Shown piece after piece: positions 11,322 to 23,405 of a DNA stretch of 64,000 nucleotides. The DNA is from Notospermus geniculatus. Taxonomy: Eukaryota; Nemertea; Pilidiophora; Heteronemertea; Lineidae. The stretch covers positions 223,741-287,740 of the forward strand of contig NMRB01000303.1 of assembly GCA_002633025.1 (NCBI GenBank), read 5' to 3'. Under the pieces are notes generated by a model. It was given only the letters and a program-made list of their open reading frames with translations, was not told the origin of the DNA and made no database searches. The first letter of the stretch is position 1. Each line of letters starts with the position of its first letter. The translations under genes were made by a program, and so were the position numbers.

Positions 11322-12205
11322 ACGATGATCCAGCTGATAACTACAACAGACGGTGGGAGGGGCAACTGGACAGCAAGACGCCGACGGATTTGAATAGTTG
11401 GTTTCGACAATTATAGACGAGGTTCACGTCGGGCAACTTCTTTGGGTTAGTGATTTGGTGATAGAAGTGAATAATTTCAGCACACGAAACCTCGCCTCCG
11501 TTGGCTGATGCGCTTTTGGCATTGGTGCTAGTTCAGTAAACAAATATTGTGCTCCTCTCTTTCATTTCAAATTAGCAGTCTCATCAGCAATCCATGGCGG
11601 AAAACGATGGTTGACATTTTCCGTGTGCGATCTCTAGGTACCTCTCAGTGTCTATGGTGAGATAAAGCTGTATGGGGGTAGGGGCGTCCGTTACTGTTCT
11701 CACTGTAAGAACACACGACGCTGTTCGGGGGTTTCGAGGAAAATCCGTGCAGCAGCTAATACGATGGTGGACCAATGAACGTATCGAGTTCGCTGACTAG
11801 TTGCTGTGTTATAAGTGGGAACCCGATACCCTGAAGGTCTACTGGCTAACAATGCCTCTACCTCAACGCATTCTCAGATTCTACATAGGAATATTTTTGC
11901 TAATTGATATAATTGGAGACGATTGCATGTTTGAAACATAGTGATAGCCATTTGCTTCGTGGTAAGCATCGATCAATGGCACACTGATTTTGTCCGATTG
12001 AGGTCTGTAAAAAATCCATCAAATTGACTTTTGCGTTGTCGTATCTGGAAAACTAGGGGCAAACGGCCTGGAAACGGACCGGATCCGTGCGCCAATGAAC
12101 GCTTTACAAAGCCACCATGCTGGAACAACTCATCCATCTGTGTCCATTACAGTATCATATGGCGAAACCTTTTTTATTACAGCTAAGCTATTCATAAGTG
12201 GCTCC

Positions 12206-12206
<1 letters not shown>
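11322..12206. other. 5' flank of receptor copy B
   Basis: Homologous to 5932-6830, 15533-16470 and 19697-20463. It contains the conserved upstream block (TGCAGCAGCTAATACGATGG, then TTCGCTGACTAGTTGCTGTG, then TTATAAGTGGGAACCCGATA) that precedes every gene of the array at a similar distance. TTATAAGTG is a possible TATA-like site, but no start of transcription can be fixed. Confidence 0.4.

Positions 12207-12271
<65 letters not shown>
12207..12271. repeat. (CTGT)n microsatellite
   Basis: About 16 uninterrupted CTGT tetranucleotides. The equivalent places in other spacers have only 2 to 4 units (6815-6830 and 16459-16474), so the tract grew in this unit alone. Confidence 0.95.
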
Positions 12272-12272
<1 letters not shown>

Positions 12273-12495
12273 TAAACTGGCACGTTTCGCAACCGCAAGG
12301 CCCACAGCCGTGAAACTTGGTAGGGTGGTATACCCTAGGATGCATGGCCAATCACACGGTTCATTTGTGCAACTTTGGCATGTCTGTTCTGTTCAGTTAT
12401 CAACTGAGACTGAATTAATTTTTTTTGCAGAAACTGTCATTTCTGAGAACAATAAAAGTAGGTATGCTCGAAACACTGCTTTTTCACTTGTGTGT

Positions 12496-12779
12496 GTTAG
12501 TCGTCATACTCACTACTTTGAATATGCTGCCTTAGTCGTGATACTCACTACTTTGAATATGCCGCGTTAGTCGTGATACTCACTACATGTACTTTGAATA
12601 TGCCATGTTAGTCGTGATACTCACTACTTTGAATATGCCGTGTTAGTCGTGATACTCACTACTTCGAATATGCCGCGTTAGTCGTGAAACTCACTACTTT
12701 GGATATGCCGCGTTAGTCGTGATACTCACTACTTTGAATATACCGCGTTAGTCGTGATACTCACTACTTTGAATATGCC
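12496..12779. repeat. 35-bp minisatellite, eight copies
   Basis: The unit reads GTTAGTCGTGATACTCACTA followed by CTTTGAATATGCCGC. Eight copies stand here, one with a 6-bp insertion (ACATGT) in the middle. The orthologous sites in the next spacers have two copies (16697-16763) and three copies (20535-20638), so the array varies in length between duplicated units. Confidence 0.9.
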
Positions 12780-12840
12780 TTCTTATGATGTTGGGGGACA
12801 GGAATTTTGGGGCTGGAGTGTGTGGATCCAATACAGGTGT

Positions 12841-13006
12841 AATGTGTGAGAATGCCCCCCGTATGACAATGCCCGCTTTATTGTTCGGCAGACACTCAAA
12901 TACAGAAAGACATGTTTATCAGTGCCTCCCTCATTGTCACGTTGCCGCTTATTCCGTCAACCTTTTGTTCGGGGGCATTGGCAAACGGGGGGCAGTGAAA
13001 AACATT
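12841..13006. mobile_element. about 166-bp foldback insertion with 8 to 9-bp TSD
   Basis: Arms AATGTGTGAGAATGCCCCCC and its imperfect complement (GGGGGGCAGTGAAAAACATT) fold back on each other. Direct repeats (T)ACAGGTGT flank the insert at 12832-12840 and 13006-13014. The paralogous sites at 16807-16825 and 20690-20705 run through without it (ATCCCATACCGGTTACATGG). A related foldback is at about 26241-26413. The exact border is uncertain because part of the direct repeat may belong to the inverted repeat. Confidence 0.5.
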
Positions 13007-14216
13007 ACAGGTGTTACATGGTGTTGTCCTAGCGCATCCACTGTCCTGAGGCTGTTCCCTTATATTTCTCTCATCCGTTTTATTCATTTTGAGTACGAAT
13101 CCGTGCAGCAATCTTTAGTAATTTAGCAAAGAGCGACCCGAACTTGGTTGTGTTATTAAATCCTTGAATCCTCTCCATAATCTCAATAAATTGACCGAAT
13201 GTGGTATTTGGGAATAGAGGGATGAACCAACACATCGATACATGATGTTACGGTCAAGTGGGCCACTGCGAAGATTACTCTGCTGCAGCTTATGATCTGC
13301 CTGGTTAATGACTGCACTATCAGATAACAAGGTACTTCTAGCCTGGTGATCACCAACAAGCACAGAATCCCAAGCTATTTGTGTGAGCATATAGTTCAAG
13401 TTACCACGGGGTACGCCTTTCGAGATGACGGCGGGTATTCCTCTCTCGCTGCAAACAGTGACCGTCTTGGCGCGTAACCTCGCAATATTAGTACGTTGTT
13501 GACTAAAGGTCTCTGCACGCACAACCACCTGACGATTAGAAACTCATCCGTACCGGTACCTCAATAACGGCCTGCCACTGCTCAATGTAGTGCCGTCTCC
13601 TGGTGTCATTGCTTGCATTTCCTGGCGGATCTCCTCGCGTACCTAGTGCTTCCTGGCTATAGGACGCCACCAGCCGCAAAACCTGGGTCGCAGAATTTTT
13701 GCAGCCAAGTTTTTGCACATGCTGGCGTCCTATAGCCAGGAAGCATGACTTGGCACGAGTGTAAGAGCTCCGCCAGGAACTCACCAGGATCCAGATGGCG
13801 TCCAGTCGTTGAGCGATCTGACAGTGCTCCAATCTTGAAAGTGGCGACTTCACTCGCCAGACCTAGCAACTGCAGGTTGCACACCACGTAATGACTAGGC
13901 CAGAACGGCGATACGGAGGAACCCTCCCATCTTTGGGAGATATGTCAGTGCATACTTCTACTCTGCTCATGTTGCCCAATCTCCCGTCCAAGTCGGTCCA
14001 GCTTATCGACATGTCTCCATATTTAGATGTTGACAATGACACGGACTTCGGTTGTGGATTTCGATAGCATTATCTTTTCAAAGGAATAATTTCAAAGTGC
14101 GCTCGAAAACTACCGAGATCACTGATGTCTTGGAACAAACACTACTGTGGTTGAATATGTCAGTCATCAGCGGCCAAAGTTACGAATGGTTTGTCGGCAA
14201 CATACATGTATAAATT

Positions 14217-15532
14217 TTACCTCGTCCGTTTCTTCATCATAAAACACATCATGAAAACTTTTTTAGCGTCTTCTCTATATTTCTTCCCACCACCGAGAAA
14301 ATACAGATAAAAATTGACGGAGAAATTGGAATTCCACATTTCGCCGACGACCCAGTACCCGACGTTATACCTTAGTTGCCAATAGGGGTCGTTCATGTCG
14401 TACTGTTTAATCACCTCTGGTATGGTGAACAGCATTTCGAATAACCTCATTGGTATGGACAAAATGACGTAAGCCACCGCCACCAAGATAAGCATACGAG
14501 TCAAATGCTTGCCCTCGGACGAGGTGCCTCTGCTCCCGGTCGCCATCTTTCCTCGGCTCTTCGTTGCCCGTTGGATGTTTGCTATGATCACGACATTACA
14601 CGTCATGATGACGATAAAAGGTAAGATTGTACCAACACCCAGCATGTAGGCCCCGACGACCTGCTCCACCCAGAGCGGTTTAGGAAAATTTAGATAAACC
14701 GACTCGATCCCCGTCGTCGAGTCTTTATTGTAGTCATAGGTGAAAAACATGTTGACATTGAGGAGAGCTGGAATGAAGAAAGTTATACTGACGGCTTTTT
14801 TGGCACGCGATGCTGTACACAGAGTCTTCGCTCTTAGTGGAAAGGCTATCGCGATGGCGCGGTCGAGGCTCATGTAGGCGAGATAGAGGCCAGAAGACAT
14901 GGCCGAGGTGACGGACCAATACCAAAAAAACCTGTAAGAAAGAATTGAATATATTCCCTGTATGCTGTATGCACATCCATCCTTCTGGAAGAAGGGATGT
15001 GGTTGCAAGTGGTTAATGCCACCTTGAATTGCTTTAATCTTTATAGACAAAGATACTGATGAGGCTAGGGCGACGGTCAAATCAACCCTCCAAATTTCGC
15101 CCACGAAACATTAAAATAATCCCACTGCTGTAAAATCGTTGGTACAACAACCAGAGGAAAAGTTAAGAGAACTTACGTGATGGTGTGAAATCGACTTTTA
15201 ATTGCCGTTCCCAATCCATGGCTGAACAGGACACGATAGAAGAGAGCTGCTAGAAGACACATTGTATCCACCACAGATAATGCACTCATGTACACACACG
15301 TGCTGACGTTTCGGTTACTTTTCTTGTTTGTAATCAGGAATGACGTGATATTTCCGACCACACCGAACGGGACGTAGACAAGCGGGGTCCATTTGTTAAG
15401 TATGATCAAGGCAAGTTGGAGTAAGAAGTAGTCCGGTGTGTTCGAAGACGGGTGTTGAGATAAAGATATGTTGTATGCGAGAAGATATCCGGTTGTCATG
15501 CTGCTGGGGAAATCAGCCATCTTTTCAAACAT
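14217..15532 (-). CDS. class A GPCR, array copy C (two exons, 356 aa)
   Basis: Exon 1 is 15177-15532 and exon 2 is 14217-14931, split at the same codon as in the other copies. TM1 has YVPFGVVGNITSF, a change to proline. TM3 starts FFWYWSVTSAMSSG as in A. Loop 3 reads GSRGTSSEGK as in F, and the TM6-TM7 part (FTIPEVIKQYD, GYWVVGE) is as in B. This mixture suggests exchange between copies. The DRA motif and missing disulfide are as in the whole family. The intron (245 bp) has the empty site that proves the 67-bp insertion in gene A. Open and intact. Confidence 0.88.
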
Positions 15533-18267
15533 AAACGATGATCCAACTGATAGCTACAACAGACCGTGGGAGGGGAAACTTGGGCAGCAAGACGCTGACG
15601 GATTTGGATAGTTGGTTTCGACAATAGGCGAGGTTGACGTCGGGCAACTTCTTTGGGATAGCGTTTTGGCCAACAGAAGTGAACAATTTCAGCACACGAA
15701 ACCTCGCCTCCGTTTGCTCCGTTGGCTTTGGTGGTCGTTCAGTAAACAAATATTGTGCTCCTCTCTTTCACTTCAAGTTAGCCGTCTCATCAGCAATCCA
15801 TGGCGGAAAACGACGGTTGACATTTTCCGTGTGTGATCTCTAGGTACCTCTCAATGTCTCTGGTGAGATAAAGCTGTATGGGGGTAGTAGGGGCGTCCGT
15901 TACTGTTCTCACTGTAAGAACACACGACGCTGTTCGGGGGTTTCGAGGAAAATCCGTGCAGCAGCTAATACGATGGTGGACCAATGAACGTATCGAGTTC
16001 GCTGACTAGTTGCTGTGTTATAAGTGGGAACCCGATACCCTGAAGGCCTACTGGCTAACAATGCCTCTACCTCAACGCATTCTCAGATTCTACATAGGAA
16101 TATTTTTGCTAATTGATATAATTGGAGACGATTGCATGTTTGAAACATAGTGATAGCCATTTGCTTCGTAGTAAGCATCGATCAATGGCACACTGATTTT
16201 GTCCGATTGAGGTCTGTAAAAAAATCCATCAAATTGACTTTTGCGTTGTCGTATCTGGAAAACTAGGGGCAAACGGCCGGGAAACGGACCGGATCCGTGC
16301 GCCAATGAACGCTTTACAAAGCCACCCTTCTGGAACAACTCATCCATTTGTGTCCATTACAGTATCATAAAAATATGGCGAAAACTTTTTTATTTCCTCA
16401 GCTGACCAAGGGTCAGCTAAGCTACATTGTATTCATATACATGTATATATTAAGTGGCTCCTGTCTGTCTGTCTGTGTGTAGTCCATTAAACTGGCACGT
16501 TTGGCAATCGCAAGGTCCACAGCCGTGAAACTTGGTAGGGTGGTACACCCTAGGATGCATAGGCAATCACATGGTTCATTTGTGCAACTTTGGCAGTTAT
16601 CAACTGAGGCTGAATTAAATTTTTTTGCAGAAACTGTCATTTCTGAGAACAATAAAAGTAGGTATGCTCGAAACACTGCTTTTTCACTTGTGTGCATTAG
16701 TCGTGATACTCACTACTTTGAATATGCCGCGTTAGTCGTGATACTCACTACTTTGAATATGCCTTCTTATGATGTTCGGGGACAGGAATTTTGGGGATGG
16801 AGTGTGTGGATCCCATACCGGTTACATGGTGTTGTCCGAGCGCATCCACTGTCGTAAGGCTGTTCCCTGACGTTTCTCTCATCCGTTTTGTTCATTTTGC
16901 CTACGAATCCGTGCAGCAATCTTAAGTAATTTAGCAAAGAGCGACCCGAACTTGGTTGTGTTATCAAATACCTGAATCCTGTCCATAGTCTCAATAAATT
17001 GACCGAATGTGCTATTTGTGAATAGAGAGATGAACCAATACATCGGTTCATGTTACGGTCAAATGGGCCCGTGCAAAGATTACTCCACCGTTATTCCTCT
17101 GCTGCAGCTTATCTACCTGGTTGACGAATGCACTCAGAGAACACGGTACTTCTAGCCTGGTGATCACCAACAAGCACAGAATTCCAAGCTATTTGTGTGA
17201 GCTCATAGTTCAAGTTACCACGGGGTACGCCTTTCGAGATGACGGTACTCCTCTCTCGCTGCAAACAGTGACCGTCTTGGCGCGTAATCTCGCAATAATA
17301 GCGAGTTTTCGCAAAGCCCCCGAAACGCCAACGCCAACGTCTATCCTTTTGTTCGGTGCTCTCTTCGTGGCATCGAACAATGAGTTTGCCGTTCGCGTTG
17401 ACGTTTCGGGGGCTTTGCGAAAACTCCCTATTAGTAGACCTACGTTGTCGACTAAAGCGGGGTTCATTTTGGCACACGGACTTTGCCCAATTCGGGTCCC
17501 TAAAAATAGATCAAATGAACTTTTGCGTTGTCGTATCCGGAAAACTAAGGGCAAACGGACTGAAAACGGACCGGACCCCGCGCCAGTGAACCCTGCTTTA
17601 GGTCTCTGCACGCACAACCACCATACATTGCTTGCATTTCCTGGCAGAGCTCTTACACTACATGTAGTACCAAGTGGTTCCTGGCTACTAGATATACGTC
17701 ACCAGCTGCAAATCCTGGGCCGCAAAATTTTTTGCAGCTCAGCTTTTGCAGCTGGTGGCGTATATAGCCGGGAAGTACTTGGTACGAGTGTAGGAGCTCC
17801 GCCAGAAACTCCGTCAAGTCCAGAGAGTGATCTCGCCAAGATCCAGATGGCGTCCAGTCGTTGAGTGATCTGACAGTGCTCCAATCTTGAAAGTGGCGAC
17901 TTCACTCGCCAGACCTAATAGCACTACAGGTTGCGCACCACGTAACGACTAGGCCAGAATGGCGATGCGGAGGAGGCCTTCCATCTTTGGGAGACCTGTT
18001 AGTGCATAGGCTACTTCTACAGCTCATGTTACACAATCTCCCATCCAAGTCGGTCCAGCTTATCGACATGTCTCCATATTTAGATGTTGACAAAGACACG
18101 GACTTCGGTTGTGGATTTCGATAGCATTACCTTTTCAAAGGAATAATTTCAAAGTGCGCTCGAAAACCACCGAGATCACTGATGTCTTGGAACACACACT
18201 ACTGTGGTTGAATATGTCAGCCATCAGCGGCCAAAGTTACGAACGGTTTGTCAGCAACATATAAGTT
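15533..18267. other. spacer between receptor copies C and D
   Basis: Contains the conserved 5' flank of gene C (15533-16060), a short two-copy version of the 35-bp minisatellite, a foldback element with arms starting G[C/G]GAGTTTTCGCAAAGCCCCC (17293-17433), the five-copy foldback MITE (17637-17815) and the small MKSPLSRL frame (start 17905). From 16680 to 18260 it is nearly identical to 20520-22100, marking the most recent duplication in the array. Long open frames here (for example 17121-17864) read across foldback elements and are not taken as genes. Confidence 0.6.
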
Positions 18268-19696
18268 TTAAGTGGTCCGTTTCTTCGTCATAAAACACAT
18301 CATGAAAACTTGTTTAGCGTCTTCTCTATATTTCTTCCCACCACCGAGAAAATACAGATAAAAATTGACGGCGAAATTGGAATTCCACATTTCGGCGACG
18401 ACCCATTTCTCAACATTATACCTCAGTTGCCAATAGGGGTCGTTCATGTCGTACTTTTTAATCACCTCTGGTAAAGTGAACAGCATTTCGAATAATCTCA
18501 TTGGTATGGACAAAATGACGTAAGCCACCGCCACCAAGATAAGCATACGAGTCAAATGCTTGCCCTCGGACGAGGCGCCTCCGCCCCCGATCGCCATCTT
18601 TCTTCGGCTCTTCGTTGCCCTTTGGATGTTTGCTATGATCACGACGTTACACGTCATGATGACGGTAAAAGGTAAGATTGTACCAACACCCAGCATGTAG
18701 GCCCCGATGACCTGCTCCACCCAGAGCGGTGTGGGAAAATTTAGATAAACCGACTCGATCCCTGTCGTCTTATCTTTATCGTAATCATAGGTAAAGAACA
18801 TGTTGACGTTGAGGAGAGCTGGAATGAAGAAAGTTATACTGACGGCTTTCTTTGCACGCGATGCTGTGCACAGAGTCTTCGCTCTTAGTGGAAAGGCTAT
18901 CGCGATGGCACGGTCGAGGCTCATGTAGGCGAGATAGAGGCCAGAGGACATGGCCGAGGTGTATGAACAATACCAGAAAAACCTGTAAGAAAGAATGAAT
19001 ACGTTTCATGCAGGCTAGAGTGTGGGTAGAGGCACATACATCCTTCTGGAAGAAGGGATGTGGTTGCAAGTAGTTACGGCCTCCTTGACTTGCCTTAAAC
19101 TTTGTAGACGAAGATGCTGATGAGGCTAGGGCGACGGTCAAAGCAACCCTCCAAATGTCGTCCAGGAAACATAAAATCGAGCCATCCAACTGCTGTACGA
19201 ATCTTTGGTAAAACAACGAGAGTACAAGTTAAAGCTGAACTGCATGAACAAAAACAGGAGATTCCAGCTTTCAAAAAAGACCACCATGCCACGGTGGTGG
19301 TCAAATGCAGTTTGTGAATAACACTGCAAGCAAGACTTACGCGAGGGTGTGAAATCGACTTTTAATTGCCGTTCCCAATCCATGGCTGAACAGGACACGA
19401 TAGAAGAGAGCTGCTAGAAGACACATGGTATCCACCACAGATAATGCACTCATGTACACACACGTGCTGATATTTCGGTTACTTTTCTTGTTTGTGATCA
19501 GGAATGACGTCATATTTCCCACCACACCGAAAGTGACGTAGACAACCGGGGTCCATTTGTTAAGTATGATCAAGGCAAGTTGGAGAAAGAAGTAGTCCGG
19601 CGTGTTCGAAGACGGGTGTTGAGAAAAAGATATGTTGTATGCAAGAAGATATCCGGTTGCCATGCTGCTGGGGAAATCAGCCATCTTTTCGAACAT
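18268..19696 (-). CDS. class A GPCR, array copy D (two exons, 356 aa)
   Basis: Exon 1 is 19341-19696 and exon 2 is 18268-18982. The frame is open and the splice sites are normal. Differences from its neighbours: TM3 starts FFWYCSYTSAMSSG, with cysteine in place of the tryptophan found in all others; loop 3 is RRKMAIGGGGASSEGK; the loop before TM7 is EKWVVAEMWN; and the tail is MTKKRTT. The TM3 cysteine has no partner in extracellular loop 2, which contains no cysteine. Intron sequence 19200-19330 is unique to this copy. Probably functional. Confidence 0.87.
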
Positions 19697-22105
19697 AGAC
19701 GATGATCCAACTGATAGCTACAACAGACGGTGGGAGGGGAAAGTTGGGCAGCAAGACGCTGACGGATTTGGATAGTTGGTTTCGACAATAGGCGAGGTTG
19801 ACGTCGGGAAACTTCTTTGGGATAGCGTTTTGGCCAACAGAAGTGAACAATTTCAGCACACGAAACCTCGCCTCCGTTTACTCCGTTGCCTTTGGTGCTC
19901 GTTCAGTAAACAAATATTGTGCTCCTCTCTTTCACTTCAAATTAGCGGTCTCATCAGCAATCCATGGCGGAAAACGATGGTTGACATTTCCGTGTGCGAT
20001 CTCTAGGTACCTCTCAATGTCTCTGGTGAGATAAAGCTGTATGGGGGTAGTAGGGGCGTCCGTTACTGTTCTCACTGTAAGAACACACCACGCTGTTCGG
20101 GGGTTTCGAGGAAAATCCGTGCAGCAGCTAATACGATGGTGGACCAATGAACGTATCGAGTTCGCTGACTAGTTGCTGTGTTATAAGTGGGAACCCGATA
20201 CCCTGAAGGCCTACTGGCTAACAGTGCCTCTACCTCAACGCATTCTCAGATTCTACATAGGAATATTTTTGCTAATTGATATAATTGGAGACGATTGCAT
20301 GTTTGAAACATAGTGATAGCCATTTGCTTCGTAGTAAGCATCGATCAATGGCACACTGATTTTGTCCGATTGAGGTCTGTAAAAAATCCATCAAATTGAC
20401 TTTTGCGTTGTCGTATCTGGAAAACTAGGGGCAAACGAACTGGAAACGGACCGGATCCGTGCGNNNNNNNAACTGTCATTTCTGAGAACAATAAAAGTAG
20501 GTATGCTCGAAACACTGCTTTTTCACTTGTGTGCATTAGTCGTGATACTCACTACTTTGAATATGCCGCGTTAGTCGTGATACTCACTACTTTGAATATA
20601 CCGCGTTAGTCGTGATACTCACTACTTTGAATATGCCTTCTTATGATGTTCGGGGACAGGAATTTTGGGGATGGAGCGTGTGGATCCCATACCGGTTACA
20701 TGGTGTTGTCCGAGCGCATCCACTGTCGTAAGGCTGTTCCCTGACGTTTCTCTCATCCGTTTTGTTCATTTTGCCTACGAATCCGTGCAGCAATCTTAAG
20801 TAATTTAGCAAAGAGCGACCCGAACTTGGTTGTATTATCAAATTCTTGAATCCTGTCCATAGTCTCAATAAATTGACCGAATGTGCTATTTGTGAATAGA
20901 GAGATGAACCAATACATCGGTTCATGTTACGGTCAAATGGGCCCGTGCAAAGATTACTCCACCGTTATTCCTCTGCTGCAGCTTATCTACCTGGTTGACG
21001 AATGCACTCAGAGAACACGGTACTTCTAGCCTGGTGATCACCAACAAGCACAGAATTCCAAGCTATTTGTGTGAGCTCATAGTTCAAGTTACCACGGGGT
21101 ACGCCTTTCGAGATGACGGTACTCCTCTCTCGCTGCAAACAGTGACCGTCTTGGCGCGTAATCTCGCAATAATAGCGAGTTTTCGCAAAGCCCCCGAAAC
21201 GCCAACGCCAACGTCTATCCTTTTGTTCGGTGCTCTCTTCGTGGCATCGAACAATGAGTTTGCCGTTCGCGTTGACGTTTCGGGGGCTTTACGAAAACTC
21301 CCTATTAGTAGACCTACGTTGTCGACTAAAGCGGGGTTCATTTTGGCACACGGACTTTGTCCAATTCAGGTCCCTAAAAATAGATCAAATGGACTTTTGC
21401 GTTGTCGTATCCGGAAAACTAAGGGCAAACGGACTGAAAACGGACCGGACCCCGCGCCAATGAACCTTGCTTTAGGTCTCTGCACGCACAACCACCATAC
21501 ATTGCTTGCATTTCCTGGCAGAGCTCTTACACTACATGTACATGTAGTACCAAGTGGTTCCTGGCTACTAGATATACGTCACCAGCTGCAAATCCTGGGC
21601 CGCAAAATTTTTGCAGCTCAGGTTTTGCAGCTGGTGGCGTATATAGCCAGGAAGCACTTGGTACGAGTGTAGGAGCTCCGCCAGAAACTCTGTCAAGTCC
21701 AGCGAGTGATGTCGCCAAGATCCAGATGGCGTCCAGTCGTTGAGCGATCTGACAGTGCTGCAATCTTGAAAGTGGCGACTTCACTCGCCAGACCTAATAG
21801 CACTTAGGCCAGAATGGCGATGCGGAGCAGGGCTTCCATCTTTGGGAGACCTGTGCATAGGCTACTTCTACTGCTCATGTTACACAATCTCCCGTCCAAG
21901 CCGGGCCAGCTCCATATTTAGATGTTGACAAAGACACGGACTTCGGTTGTGGATTTCGATAGCATTATCTTTTCAAAGGAATAATTTCAAAGTGCGCTCG
22001 AAAACCACCGAGATCACTGATGTCTTGGAACACACACTACTGTGGTTGAATATGTCAGCCATCAGCGGCCAAAGTTACGAACGGTTTGTCAGCAACATAT
22101 AAGTT
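19697..22105. other. spacer between receptor copies D and E, with a 7-N gap
   Basis: A near-identical copy of the C-D spacer. The 7-N gap at 20464-20470 replaces about 340 bases that are present in the C-D spacer (compare 16295-16630), so the gap size is wrong or the region collapsed in assembly. It holds the three-copy minisatellite (20535-20638), the GAGTTTTCGC foldback element (21175-21306), the foldback MITE (21514-21690) and the small MKSPLSRL frame (start 21784). Confidence 0.6.
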
Positions 22106-23405
22106 TTAAGTTGTCCGTTTCTTCATCATAAAACACATCATGAAAACTTGTTTAGCATCTTCTCTATATTTCTTCCCACCACCGAGAAAATACAGATAAA
22201 AATTGACGGCGAAATTGAAATTCCACATTTCGCCAAGGATCCAGTACTCAACATTATACCTTAGTTGCCAATAGGGGTCGTTCATGTCGTACTTTTTAAT
22301 CACCTCTGGTAAGGTGAACAGCATATCGAATAATCTCATTGGTATGGACAAAATGACGTAAGCCACCGACACCAAAATAAGCATTCGAGTCAAATGCTTG
22401 CCTTCGGACGAGGTGCCTCCGCTCCCGGTTGCCATCTTTCCTCGTCTCTTCGTTGCCCTTTGGATGTTTGCTATGATCACGACATTACACGTCATGATGA
22501 CGGTAAAAGGTAAGATTGTACCAACACCCAGCATGTAGGCCCCGACGACCTGCTCCACCCAGAGCGGTTTGGGAAAATTTAGATAAACCGACTCGATCCC
22601 TGTCATCTTATCTTTATTGTAGTCATAGGTAAAAAACATGTTAACGTTGAGGAGAGCTGGAATGAAGAAAGTTATACTGACGGCTTTTTTGGCACGTGAT
22701 GCTGTGCACAGAGTCTTTGCTCTTAGTGGAAAGGCTATCGCGATGGCGCGGTCGAGGCTCATGTAGGCGAGATAGAGGCCAGAGGACATGGCCGAGGTGT
22801 ATGACCAATACCAGAAAAACCTGTAAGAAAGAATAAATAGCCTATGTTTCATGTAGGCTAGAGCGTGAGTAGTAGGCACATCCTTCTTTTATACTCACTC
22901 TAGCCTTGGAGGAATTATACTGTCAGTATAATTCCTCCAAGCTCTAGCCAACCTTCGGTGTCGATTCCCCGTTTTAGTTGCTCCACAGACGAGTAGCGTA
23001 ACCTAGCGGTGATTTATGGAGGATGGATAACACTCCCAACAAGACTTACGTGATGGTGTGAAATCGACTTTTAATTGTCGTTCCCAATCCATGGCTGAAC
23101 AGGACACGATAGAAGAGGGCCGCTAGAAGACACATGGTATCCACCACAGATAATGCACTCATGTACACACACGTGCTGACATTTCGGTTACTTTTCTTGT
23201 TTGTAATAAGGAATGATGTCATATTTCCGACCACACCGAACGTGACGCAGACAAGCGGGGTCCATTTGTTGAGTATGATCAAGGCAAGTTGGAGAAAGAA
23301 GTAGTCCGGCGTGTTGGAAGATGGGTGTTGAGATAAAGATATGTTGTATGCGCGAAGATATCCGGTTGTCATGCTGCTGGGGAAATCAGCCATCTTTTCA
23401 AACAT
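22106..23405 (-). CDS. class A GPCR, array copy E (two exons, 356 aa)
   Basis: Exon 1 is 23050-23405 and exon 2 is 22106-22820, with an intron of only 229 bp. TM3 starts FFWYWSYTSAMSSG, loop 3 is KRRGKMATGSGGTSSEGK, TM6 ends MRLFDMLFTLPEV (D instead of E, as in F and G), and the loop before TM7 is EYWILGEMWNFNF. The DRA motif and missing TM3/loop-2 cysteines are as in the family. The intron carries the 37-bp perfect palindrome with its 7-bp direct repeats. The frame is intact. Confidence 0.88.
22905..22941. mobile_element. 37-bp perfect palindrome with 7-bp target duplication
   Basis: CTTGGAGGAATTATACTG, one T, then the exact reverse complement of those 18 bases. CTCTAGC stands directly on both sides (22898-22904 and 22942-22948). 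In gene B the matching intron position reads TACTCAATCTAGCCAACC (about 10850-10867) with no insert. A second copy, with different flanks, is at 62515-62555. It is far too small to code for anything and would be mobilised in trans, if it is mobile. Confidence 0.75.

Noticed and set aside
12095-12313. CLSV repeat protein frame
   Set aside because: Translation of the CTGT microsatellite.
17121-17864. 247-codon plus-strand open frame, with a 225-codon near-identical frame at 20995-21672
   Set aside because: Both read straight across two foldback elements and repeated intergenic words and are kept only because the two spacers are recent duplicates. No protein motif, and other spacers lack the frame.
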